Source: Protea cynaroides
Taxonomy: Eukaryota > Streptophyta > Magnoliopsida > Proteales > Proteaceae
Direction: 5' to 3'
DNA length: 64,000 nucleotides
Assembly: GCA_028583415.1 (NCBI GenBank)
Contig: JAMYWD010001124.1
Coordinates: forward strand, 62,001 to 126,000
Shown piece after piece: positions 13,723-23,656 of this stretch (positions within the stretch are counted from its first letter, which is position 1; every line of letters starts with the position of its first letter). The position numbers and the translations under genes were made by a program. The notes below the pieces were generated by a model. The model made no database searches. It saw only the letters and a list, made by a program, of their open reading frames with translations, and was not told the DNA's origin.

Positions 13723-14676
13723 ATGGAGTATGATAATTTCTACAGAGAAAACTATCCCAGTGCACCACAGAGACAGATGAGATACATGGAAACTGCAAGG
13801 TCAAGACCTTATTTTCAGGGTTACTGCTACAGATGCAACAATTTTGGACATAAAATTGCTACCTGCAAATTTAACATGAGAGATGTAAAATTTGAAAGTA
13901 GAAATCAATTTGCTCCCCTTGAAGAGAACTTTGTAGAGTGTTACAATTGTAATAACTTTGGGCATGTAGCAAGGAACTGTAGAACCATTTTTCCCTCTAT
14001 GTCACATTTACAGAGTCAGCATAGCAGGACAAGAAGAGAGGCTCCAAGACAGAAACATGTTGAGAAGGCATCATCACAGAAGAGAGTTTGGGTTCAGAGG
14101 GACAGAACAGAAAGAGACAGCTCTTTGGTTGTGCAGACAGCTTTTAAAGCACAAGACAGTTCTACACCATGGATTCTTGACAGTGGGTGTTCTAGTCACA
14201 TGACTGGAGACAGTAAAAGACTTCAGAAGCTTCAGAGTTATGAAGGAGGTTCAGTTAAATTTGGCAACAATGATGGTGCCAAGATAGTTGGAAAGGGAAA
14301 CATCAGCCTCATTAATGGAAATATAAAATCTCATGATGTTCTCTATGTTTCAGGTTTGAAACATAACTTATTGAGTGTCAGCCAGATTTGTGATAGGGGT
14401 CACAAAGTGATTTTTAATGATCAAGGATGTGAGATCCAAAAGTCTGACAGTGGAAAGTTGATGGTATCAGGAAAAAGAACTTCTAGAAATCTCTATATTC
14501 TGTCTGAAGAGTTTGAAGAGAATTGTATGATGAGTCAAGAAGAGGAAACATGGCTATGGCATAGAAGATTGGGACATATTGGTTTTGAAAATCTGTCCAA
14601 AATATCTAACAAAAATGCTGTGAGAGATATTCCTTCATTGAAAAAGCCTTCCAATGATATCTATGCATCTTGTTAG
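13723..14676 (+). pseudogene. copia-1 Gag tail, protease and pre-integrase segment
   Basis: This continues the polyprotein in the frame after the stop at 13699. Two further CCHC knuckles lie at residues 35-48 and 73-86. The aspartic protease signature ILDSGCSSHMTG is at about 152-162 and the GAG-pre-integrase motif LWHRRLGHIGFENL follows near 275-292. The frame stops at TAG (14674-14676); the related copia-2 sequence has CAA there, again consistent with a C-to-T change. Three zinc knuckles in one copia polyprotein is more than the single one usual in the group. Confidence 0.9.
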
Positions 14677-14733
14677 AAGGGGAAGCAGACAAGAATATCA
14701 TTCAAGCCTAAGGAATACCACACTACTCAATCA

Positions 14734-15480
14734 TTGAAGATAATTCATACAGATTTATGTGGGCCAGTGAGAACACAAAGCATTGCAGGAGAAAGGTACT
14801 TCATTCTTTTTATAGATGACTACTCCAGAATGACTTGGGTAATGTTTCTGAAACATAAGTCAGAAGCTTTGGCTAGATTCAAGATCTTCAAGACTCAAGT
14901 TGAAAATGAGACAGGGAAGAAAATCAAGTGTCTGAGATCTGACAGGGGAGGAGAGTACACCTGGATTGACTTTGCAGAATATTGTTCTGAGAATGGCATT
15001 AAGAGACAGACTTCAGCTCCTAGAACACCACAACAAAATGGTGTTGCAGAAAGGAAGAATAGAACTGTTCAAGAAATGGCCAGGACTATGTTAACTGAAA
15101 ATGACATGAGAAATAAATTCTGGAGAGAAGCAGTGCATATAGCAATATATGTTCAGAATAGGTGTATGTTGAGGCCACATGAAGACAAGACACCCTATGA
15201 ACTATGGTTTGGTAAGAAGGCCACAACAAAGCACTTCAAAGTGTTTGGTAGTAAGTGTTATATCAAGAACACTAGTCATGGTCTAGGGAAGTTTGATGAT
15301 AGAGCTGATGAAGGAATATTTCTTGGCTACTCTACTTCTAGCAAAGCTTACAAATGCTACAATAAAAAACTTGGTAAAATTGTTGAAAGTGCAGATGTGA
15401 GAGTTGATGAGTACAAGAATTCTCCTACAGGATCAAATAATGAAGTTCCTATTTTTGAAGACTGGACACCGATCGAATGA
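14734..15480 (+). pseudogene. copia-1 integrase core
   Basis: The integrase inserts element cDNA into the chromosome. The catalytic triad is visible and correctly spaced: D7 (HTDLCGP), D70 (CLRSDRGGEY) and E106 (QQNGVAERKN), a D-D35-E pattern. The copia integrase C-terminal motif GIFLGYSTSSKAYKCYN follows. The frame ends at TGA at 15478 after what looks like a one-base loss compared with copia-2 (GACTGGACA against GACCTGGACA). Residues 1-248 are otherwise intact. Confidence 0.9.
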
Positions 15481-15657
15481 CAATGAAAAGAAAAGGAGCA
15501 GGATGTTACAATTGTGCCAAGACAGAGAGCTGTGGTTGAGACAGAAGAAAGAGAAGAGTAGTCTGATTCAGAGGCAGATAGGCAGAATAAAAGTGACTCA
15601 AGAAGGGTAAAAAATAATCATCCTGAGCAATTAATTCTTGGTGATCCATCTGCTGGT

Positions 15658-17251
15658 ATGCAAACAAGAAAGGTGAGACAACCAAAACAAATGTTTTCCT
15701 TACTATCTCATATTGAACCAAAATCAGTTGCAGAGGCATGTGAAGATGCTAGTTGGCTCAAGGCAATGAATGAAGAGTTGGATCAAATAGAGAAAAATAA
15801 GACTTGGGAATTGGTGCCAAGGCCTATAGACAAGAATGTTATTGGCACTAAATGGGTGTACAGGAACAAGCTCAATGAAGATGGCAAAATTGTAAGAAAC
15901 AAGGCCAGATTAGTTTGTAAAGGATATGCTCAGGTTGAGGGAATTGACTTTGATGAAACATTTGCTCTTGTGGCTAGGTTGGAAGCTATCAGGATGTTTC
16001 TTGTTTTTGCAGTGCATAAGAACTTCAAGGTTTATCAGATGGATGTCAAGTCAGCTTTTCTGAATGGTGACTTGGAAGAAGAGGTGTATATAGAGCAACC
16101 AGAAGGATTTCAACTGAGTGAGGACCCTACACTTGTGTGTAAACTGAAGAAAGCATTGTATGGGTTGAAGCAAGCACCAAGAGCATGGTATTCAAGACTG
16201 GATACTTATCTCTGTAAGTTGGGTTTCAAGAAAGGTTTGGTTGATAGTAATCTGTATGTTAAATCTATGCATGGCAATCAGACAGTTGTGGTTGTATATG
16301 TAGATGATATCATCTTTGCAGGCCAAAAGGATGAATTATGTCAAGACTTTGCTCAGAGAATGCAAGATGAGTTTGAGATGTCTATGATTGGAGAGTTATC
16401 TTATTTTTTAGGTCTTCAGATCAGCCAGTTAAAGAATGGATTCTTTTTATCTCAGACCAAATATGTGAAGGAAATGTTGAAGAAATTCACAATGGAAGAC
16501 TGTACACCAATGAGCACTCCAATGATGACAAGTTGTAAGCTAAGTAAAGAGGATGACTCTCCCTCAGTTGATAATACTATGTACAGGACAATGATAGGAA
16601 GTCTTCTCTACTTGACTGCTACTAGACCAGATATTCTTCAGTCTGTGTGCATGGTAGCTAGATTTCAAGCTGGCCCGAAGGAAACACATGTGGTAGCTGT
16701 GAAGAGGATCTTCAAATACCTGAAGGGGACAATGGAGTATGGTCTTTGGTATGCAAAAAGCAAGGATCTAGTTTTGTCATCCTACTCAGACGCAGATTGG
16801 GCAGGTTGTGTTGATGATTGGAAGAGCACTAGTGGAGGTGCCTTCTATCTTGGTAGAAATTTGGTGGCTTGGCATAGTAAAAAACAAGAGTCAGTCTCAT
16901 TATCTACAGCAGAAGCAGAATATATTGCAGCCACCTCTTGTTGTACACAGGTTTTGTGGATGAAACAAATGTTGAAGGATTTAGGCATTGAGTCAGACAA
17001 GCCTATTTCAATGTTCTGTGACAACACAAGTGCTATTAATATCTCAAAAAATCCAGTGATGCACTCCAGGACGAAGCACATAGCCATTCGGTATCACTTC
17101 TTGAGAGAAAAGGTCTTGGAAGGAGAAGTTCGGTTAGAATTCATTCCTACAAAGAGAGCAGTTGCGAGATATCTTTACAAAGCCACTTCCCAGAGATCAG
17201 TTTGACTACTTGAGACAGAAATTGGGATTGATTATCTTTCCCAAGCATTGA
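15658..17251 (+). pseudogene. copia-1 reverse transcriptase and RNase H
   Basis: The copia reverse transcriptase domain opens with WELVPRPIDKNVIGTKWVYRNK, includes KARLVCKGYAQ, VYQMDVKSAFLNGDL and YGLKQAPRAWY, and has the catalytic YVDD at residues 214-217. RNase H follows, with SDADWAG, WHSKKQESVSLSTAEAEY and FCDNTSAINISKNPV. The open frame runs to 17205, but the usual ending motif (DIFTKPLP) is read in a different frame from about 17163 to the stop at 17249-17251, so a small indel near 17160 breaks the C-terminus. One residue in a conserved site departs from copia-2 (ETFALVARLEA against ETFAPVARLEA). Confidence 0.92.
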
Positions 17252-17483
17252 GAAGCTTTGAGTGAGGGGGAGCAGGGTTTGCATGTTCTATTTTTTTTCT
17301 CCCTATGTAGGACTCAGGGGGAGTCTGTTGGTATTTGTTTTTGTGTTGCTATGGTGATAAGTTTACTTTCTGGAGCACCCATAGGATTGGAAAGATGCGG
17401 TGGGCACTCCTATGTGGGAAATCCCTTTGTTCTTGTTGTCAAAGGGGGAGAAATGTCTGTGGATTGAGCAGTTGCCAACAATT

Positions 17484-17497
17484 TCAAAGGGGGAGAT
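17484..17497 (+). promoter_or_regulatory. Polypurine tract of copia-1
   Basis: CAAAGGGGGAGAT ends directly at the 3' LTR and would prime plus-strand synthesis. Similar AGGGGGAG runs occur upstream at about 17263-17275, 17318-17325 and 17442-17450. Confidence 0.85.
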
Positions 17498-19528
17498 TGT
17501 TGGCCTACATATTGTAATTGTTGGCAAATTGGACTAACTGGGTCCAGTTTGATGAGAGAGAGTGTCTGCGGACCCTACAGGCGATATGACAGTGAAACAG
17601 GTGATGCAGGGTTGTTACAGGTATTGTGAAGCATGAAGCATGAAAGAGGAGAGAGAATCAGAAGAGAGAGAAAGAGGAGAGAGAAAGAGGAGAGAGAAAG
17701 TGGGACCCACCAAGGTGGCATGCCACCATGGCAGCCAGCCTGGCCCACCAAGGCAGCCAGCCAGCAGGCCAGCCGCATGGCACCACAGCAAGGCAGGCCC
17801 AGCAGGCCAGCCGCATGGCACCAGCAAGGCAGGCCCAGCAGGCTAGCCGCAAGGCACCATCGCAGGCAGGCCATGCAGGCCAGCCCGCATGGCACCATCG
17901 CGCACAGCCTGCAAGGCTTGCCGCGCGCGCTGGTCTTTTCTCCCGCATGCAATGCCCCTCCCCACCAGATGTTCGACGATTTTCCAGGAGAGAGAAAACC
18001 TCTCTGGAAAATCGTCCCTGTAGCAAGTTTAACAAAAGGGATTGGTTACAGAGGCCATTAAAAACACTTTCAGGGGCATTTTTGGAAGTTCGTAAGAGTC
18101 AAAATACCATATCAACTGTCAAGATGGAGCCACGCCTTCGAGATTCTAAATCGACGGTTCTGGTAAAGGCGGGATATTGTATATCGCTGACGCTGCGCGA
18201 AGATTCCATCGCGCAGCTTGTGATTCGCCAGAAGCAAGATAAAGAAATGGGCCGCATCTCATGGAAGCGGCGATATGATTTGGTGTAACGCGCCTACGGT
18301 GCAGCGGCGCGATGGATCCAGATCCGAAGGTTTATATTCTGTCCGATTATCAGTGACGCGATCTATTCTGATCTAACGAACCACGTTAGATCCCGCCTTT
18401 TTCAGAATGATCCTATGGTTATTATTGAAGATTCCTTCAACATCCAATCAGGTTTCGACACCCAGACGGCGGGCGCGGCTACGGTGCGTCGCAGGCGCAC
18501 CAAATGGAATTAAAAGATTCCATTTAGAATTTTTTGAGTGGCCGAACTTGTTTATGCCATAACTTGGCCATCCGGTGGCCAAATCCGATGATCCAAATTG
18601 CACCGAGCTAGGTTTTTCATGCTCTTTCTATTGAGAATGGTTAGAGAGACCAGTGGCCGCGAAAAACAGATCTGGATAAGGTTTTTGAAGGAAAAAGGGG
18701 AGAATGTTATGTTTTTTATTTTTTTCTTGCTCTAGAAATTGAAGACATTCCTTCTCCATCTCTTTTCATGCTGATGCCGATACACTGAAGTATTCTTGAA
18801 GGCTGGAAGAGCTTGATTGCATATGACAAGGGATTTATTGACCTCCATAAGAAGAGAAACATCGTCAATTATCAGAAAAAATTGGTTGTGAGATTTTCTC
18901 ATCTCCCTTACTATTTATTGAATCAATTCATTGTATGTTAAGATGTTGAATGCCTATGTTGTATGTGAATCTAATGTATGCTAGCATTAGGCAAAGAAAA
19001 AAAAAAGGAGAAGAAAATATATTGAATGCCTTGCTAGGTTGGGATTTATTTGTAGGGCATCATTATAAGCCCCAAAAAATTGTATTTGTTGTGGTGTATT
19101 CAGTGGGTGCTGGACACTGGCTGTATGCCTGAATTCTGGCGTTGTTACTCCCTCTCAGTTTCATGCTGAGAAAATTTAGGGTGAGCACCCTTGTCCTGTA
19201 AAGGGCTAAAAGTTGAGTATTGAGTAAATACGAAGCCCATTGGGCATTACTCCGTGGATTAGCCATCACTCACTATGGTGGTGAACTACGTAATCTTTGT
19301 GTGTTTTGGTTTGCTTGATTATGTACTTTATGAAGTGCGTGGAATGAATTGCAGGATGGGTGTGCAAATCTGGTAAACCTGGCCACTGAGTGGTTGTGAG
19401 GTAGATTTGCATACGATTATGTTTGGGACAGTTTATTTTATAAACATCACTGGCAGCAAAGAAAGAAAAACCAAGGAAAAATTATTCACACTGATTCACC
19501 CCCTCTCAGTGTCATTCATGGTTTATCA
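17498..19528 (+). repeat. copia-1 3' LTR
   Basis: TGTTGGCCTACATATTG...GTTTATCA, the near-identical partner of 9890-11918. It is followed by the TSD TAAAC at 19529-19533. Confidence 0.95.
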
Positions 19529-19573
19529 TAAACCATTATAAATAGTCTTAAACTCAAACACAATCTTAAGAAT

Positions 19574-20318
19574 TGTAGAAAATATTAGCACCACAAGGAA
19601 AAATATATTGTTTAAGATTATTTAATAAATATATAATATTAAATATAATATCATATACCAAACCATATGATTATGTAATCAATCAATATAGTGTAACATA
19701 ATAGAGTATAGACACATACCTTATACAATATGAAGTAAGTAATTAACCAGGGCTGAGTCGTGTTGGTACACTCTCCTTAAGATTGTGTTTGTCTCCTATA
19801 CGGTGCAACGGGTCCCCGCAAACCAACCTCCAAGATAAAACAACCCTTCAGTAGGACATCCACCCAGTGTGCACTCACTGTTAGGTGTACGAAGATCCGA
19901 CTACTAAGGTTAACAATTCTTTAAAACAAGATTGGAACAAACTCTATTAATAAATCAGAGTAAAGAGAGAGAGTTGGAGAGAGGAGGAGAGACATGAATT
20001 TTGTATTCAAATCTTGAGTGTTTTGGAATGAGGCAACATCCTTTATTTATAGAAGACAAGAGCCTCTCCAAGAGTCACTACCAAGGGGTATGGGTGTACT
20101 TCTTTATATCAAAAGGTATAAGTCACCATCCTTCCAAAAAGGTACACTTGAATAGGTATGTATCTACACCCATATCCATATCCATTTCACTATCTATATC
20201 CATAGCCAACTCAAAATAAAATTCAAATTAAAGTTACCTCAAAATTAAAAACAAAACTTCGAATTTAATTTTTAAAACTTTTTGAAGCTTTATTTGTTTT
20301 TAGATATTAAAAACAACA
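19574..20318 (-). repeat. R 5' LTR
   Basis: Partner of 7434-8188; read on the plus strand it starts TGTAGAAAATATTAGC and ends AAACAACA, followed by TTAGA. It carries the same TATA box region. Confidence 0.85.
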
Positions 20319-20822
20319 TTAGATCTACCTTAAATTTTTACTAACTGATCGTTTCTTGTTGAACTACCTTTATTCAGTGTTTGATTGTTGGTACACCTTT
20401 CAAAAAAGCAACAGGTTGGAATACAAAGTTTTTACTGGAGGTGTATACCATAGTCAAGATCTGTGACTTTACAATGAACAACCATCAACGAGAAAAGGTT
20501 ACGAGAGAGGACAAGGTTAGGATATGGGGTGAGCAATTGAGACAGCCATGAGCACATGGGGAATCTGAGTCGTAAGTCATTGCAGCGAAGGGATGATGAG
20601 AGCAAGAACCGAAATGAAAAAAAAATGTTATACTAAACAAGGGTAAATTTGAAAATGCAAAAATAAAAAATATTCCAAGCATAATACATATGAAACGTGT
20701 GATACCCCAAATATTATATGTATGAAACATGAGGTACCTCTGGTATGATTTTTGAAACGTCAAATACCTTTAGTATAATTTCTCAAAACCTTAGATACTT
20801 TTAGTATAATTTATCCAAAAAA

Positions 20823-20920
20823 TCAGACCAAAAAAAAAAAAAGAACGGGAACAACCCCATTTTTTAATCCAATCTCTATTCAGATCCATCTGTTCAAAAT
20901 CTAAGCAATCGAAAGTCGTC

Positions 20921-20956
<36 letters not shown>

Positions 20957-22997
20957 GTAAAAGGTTGTCAGATTATATATGCAAAATACCCAGTTGCGTA
21001 CGTTGATTTTATTTTATTTTTTGTTATTTTTAAATGTCTAATTTGAATAACCCGTTATGTTAGTTGGGGCCAACATGATGCCAGCTGGGGCCCACACAAG
21101 AAAATGAAAATATGCAGTAACACGTGCCAATTGCTTTCCAATTATTCTTCTATAATCATCTTTTTTCAAGAATTCTTTCTCTGTCTTTGTAGGATGTTTA
21201 TCGGTCACACAAATCTTTCTTTTGATTTAATACTTAAGTCTTTGTCTTTCTTGGCATGATGAATTCCATTTTCTTTTTCTCTATTTGTGGAATGCATGGT
21301 ATCCGGAGATAAAGGAGTAAATGGGTAATTATTTCTTATTTCTCCTATTATTATTATTATTATTTTTTTTTTTTTTTTGATGGTGCCAAGCAGATATCAA
21401 GTCATTATCTCCAAGGAGAGGGAGAGAAAAAAGTGAGGATGAAGGGTTTTTTTTTTTTTTTTTCTTCAGTCCAACAGTCTTATCTACTAAAGATAATTGA
21501 AAGTCAAAAGTATCTTACAAGGAAATTTCATCAATCTTTCCACAAAACCATTTTTCCCGGCTGTACATAAGAAAAAACTCTTTCCCATCAATCACTTTCC
21601 TATGGCCTTTTACTGAGAAATCCAAGGTCTCTTATTAAGGTGCACCATAATGGGCCTGCTATTTTCATGGTAAATGGTAATTAAATCAACTGATGGGTAT
21701 AAATCTGGCCCATCAAGTGCGGACACCCTTTTAGAAGATTTATACCAAAGGACCCACCGTAGAAGATCTAGATCCAAAATGCTCTCAATTGTGTTCTTTT
21801 TTTCAACAAAACGTTTTTCCATGGAAAAGTTGTCTCCACTACAAGATTGGCACCCCAGTCTTTCTTTTGATTTACTATTTTAATCTTTTCCTCTCTTAGT
21901 CTTTTATCTTCCTTTATATTACTCTTAAAATTGCAATTTTTTCCAATTGATTCACATAATTAGTTCTCACCTTTAATAAAGTAGCCAAGAAGTCGATGAA
22001 AAAGAGCATGTTGGATAAAAAAAAAATTATCTTTTCCAATTGAATGACATGACTGACGTATCACCTTTTGTCCAATAAGTCTAAGACAAAGCACATTTAT
22101 AAAAATCCATGAACTACCATATTCATTCCATGTAATTTTCTATCTCTGTTACGATTAGAATGTTAGATATTGACTTCTTAAATTGCATTCTTAGGTTTAT
22201 AATGATCAACTTTTGAAAAGTTGTGAATCTTTAATCATAATAACAAATAAAGTACACTTAAGGATTTATAGAATTGAAAAATTCTACAATAATAAGTCTA
22301 CAACGAGTCAAAACATTCTCAATAACATAGTCTGAAATTTCTTGAATCTAATTCACTAAAAACATTCCAATAAAACCAATAACAAAAATAAATTCATATT
22401 GTTGCTTTTCTTCACAAGTATGATTTTAAGTCCCTACTACAATGACTTGAATTTAAACATCGATACATTTAGATGACTAACACCAATGGACCCCACAACA
22501 CCTATACCAAATCAAATTTCTTTCATAACCATCATCCATGTCAACAACCTAGATTTAAATGGTTTTAGATGGTTCCGGTTCCAATCAGTTCTTAAATGGT
22601 CTATCGGTTCTGGAACCACTAGAAGACCTGTCACAAAACTGTTTAGTCCCATTTTAATATTCGGTGTAAAAAATGACTCCCATAACCATCTCATTTAGTC
22701 ATGGGACGGTTTCCTATTCCGGATCCAAATTGACACCCTTATGTTGAGGTAGCTCACAAAGCCCTAGCTTGGTGATATTTTCCCATGCCCTCTTACATAA
22801 CTAACACGCTTTCTTTCATCCCGATAGTTTTTTTATACTCTATGAACTGGTGAGCCCCTTTCAAACCAATACAATTCCTATTCACCAATTGGTGTGGCTT
22901 GGTTTCATTTAGGAAAAAGAAAGAAAAAAAGATTAGTATGATATGGGACTTGGGAGATTCTTCCAAGCCGACCAGTTACCAAGCCCTTACCTTTTTC
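20823..22997. other. Intergenic, duplicated; no gene seen
   Basis: This is the continuation of duplication copy II after W. Positions 20823-21310 match 4285-4745, and 21641-22530 match 1-860. A 33-base T run with GGTAAAAG is inserted at 20923. A T-rich stretch at 21364-21380 precedes a short block with no match seen elsewhere in the window (21380-21640). Positions 22528-22738 end in AATTGACACCCTTA and are rich in GGTTC/CGGTTC, so they may be a decayed relative of the hAT element just downstream. No gene is supported. Confidence 0.45.
20923..20964 (-). repeat. Poly-T plus GGTAAAAG micro-insertion
   Basis: Thirty-three Ts followed by GGTAAAAG lie between GTCGTCAG and GTTGTCAG. The paralogous site at 4390-4410 (GTCGTCCGATTATATATGG) lacks it. 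This looks like the 3' tip of a retroposon (TTTTACC plus poly-A on the minus strand), inserted with a short target duplication. Confidence 0.5.
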
Positions 22998-23648
22998 TAA
23001 GGGTGTCAACGGGCCGGTCCGGGCCGGTTTCGGTCCGGGCTAAATCGGTGTCGGGTTTTGTAAGCCCAACCCAAAACATGTCCATTAAGAGTTCGGGCTG
23101 GGTTGGGCTGCGCTGGACACAATAACTATCGGGCTGGTCCGGTGTGGGTTTGTTATCGGGTTGGGATTATTGAGGTGATTTCGGGCTGGTTCGGTCCGGA
23201 CCGGGCTTATCAAGCTTATCGGGCCTATTTTATATGTAAGATATATAGCATATTTTATTATTTCTATCTATAAAATTAGCATCATTCATTCTATATGCAT
23301 GTAATTCAGTAAATTGTAACAATTAACATACTCTTTTCAACTTTAGATTCATATAATCTTTTCGATCAAGAAGTGAACTATCAGTGTAATATAATCCATC
23401 AAAATTTAAAACCATTAAAATTAAGAAACTGGGCTCGAATGGACCTCTGGTTAGGTATTATTAGTTCGGGCTAGTTCGGGCTTCTTAACAGGCTGGTCCG
23501 GTCTGGTTTCGGTTTGGGCTGAAACGGTGTCGGGTTTTACAAGCCGAGACCGAAACATGTCCATTAAGGTTCGGTCCGGGTTGGGTTCGGGTTATATCGG
23601 GCTGGCTCGGTCTGTGCTACCGGGCCGGGCCCATTTTTGACACCCTTA
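22998..23648. mobile_element. Non-autonomous hAT-type element, 651 bp
   Basis: Perfect terminal inverted repeats TAAGGGTGTCAA / TTGACACCCTTA are flanked by the 8-bp duplication CCTTTTTC (22990-22997 and 23649-23656). Eight-base duplications and a TA-GGGTGTCAA end are typical of plant hAT elements. The interior has GC-rich subterminal blocks of repeated GGGCCGG/CGGTCCGG/CGGGCTGG around an AT-rich centre (23230-23440). There is no transposase frame. Confidence 0.9.
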
Positions 23649-23656
23649 CCTTTTTC

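Larger units (their letters stand above)
9890..19528 (+). mobile_element. copia-1: Ty1/copia LTR retrotransposon, 9.6 kb
   Basis: This is a structurally complete Ty1/copia element. It has two ~2.03-kb LTRs (9890-11918, 17498-19528), a primer-binding site matching initiator-methionine tRNA, Gag, protease, integrase and reverse transcriptase/RNase H in the copia order, a polypurine tract, and the perfect duplication TAAAC (9885-9889, 19529-19533). The two LTRs differ only at scattered single bases, so insertion was fairly recent. The coding region is interrupted by stops at 13699, 14674 and 15478 and a frameshift near 17160, so this copy is not autonomous. The long LTRs and the long Gag with several zinc knuckles suggest the SIRE/Maximus side of Ty1/copia; that placement is inference. 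Confidence 0.95.
7434..20318 (-). mobile_element. R: non-autonomous LTR retrotransposon, minus strand
   Basis: Two direct repeats of about 750 bp (7434-8188 and 19574-20318) are bounded by TG...CA and flanked by the perfect 5-bp duplication TTAGA (7429-7433 and 20319-20323). Orientation is minus. A purine tract reading GTGGGGGATT lies immediately before the 3' LTR when read on that strand, and a TATAAATA box lies within each LTR. The internal domain (8189-9889 plus 19534-19573) is only about 1.7 kb and holds no gag or pol reading frame, so the element depended on a partner. I could not find a clear primer-binding site. Copia-1 is inserted 40 bp inside the 5' LTR. The GTGGGGGATTG tract resembles Ty1/copia elements; that assignment is inference. 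Confidence 0.85.
7288..20816. mobile_element. W: inverted-repeat DNA element split by nested insertions
   Basis: Its own sequence is 7288-7433 plus 20324-20816, about 640 bp. The ends are an imperfect inverted repeat: GGATAATTTACACTATAGGT at the left against ACC-type complement ending in ATTTATCC at the right, extending some 90 bp with phrases such as TTTGAGAAATYATAC and TTTCAAAAATCATACCA. Comparison with the related empty site at 4270-4290 (TTTTAAAAAATCAGACC) shows the insertion point lies in a six-A run, present on both sides here (7282-7287 and 20817-20822). It has no coding capacity and is most like a Mutator-type or other MITE. Superfamily is uncertain because the duplication falls in poly-A. 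Confidence 0.6.
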
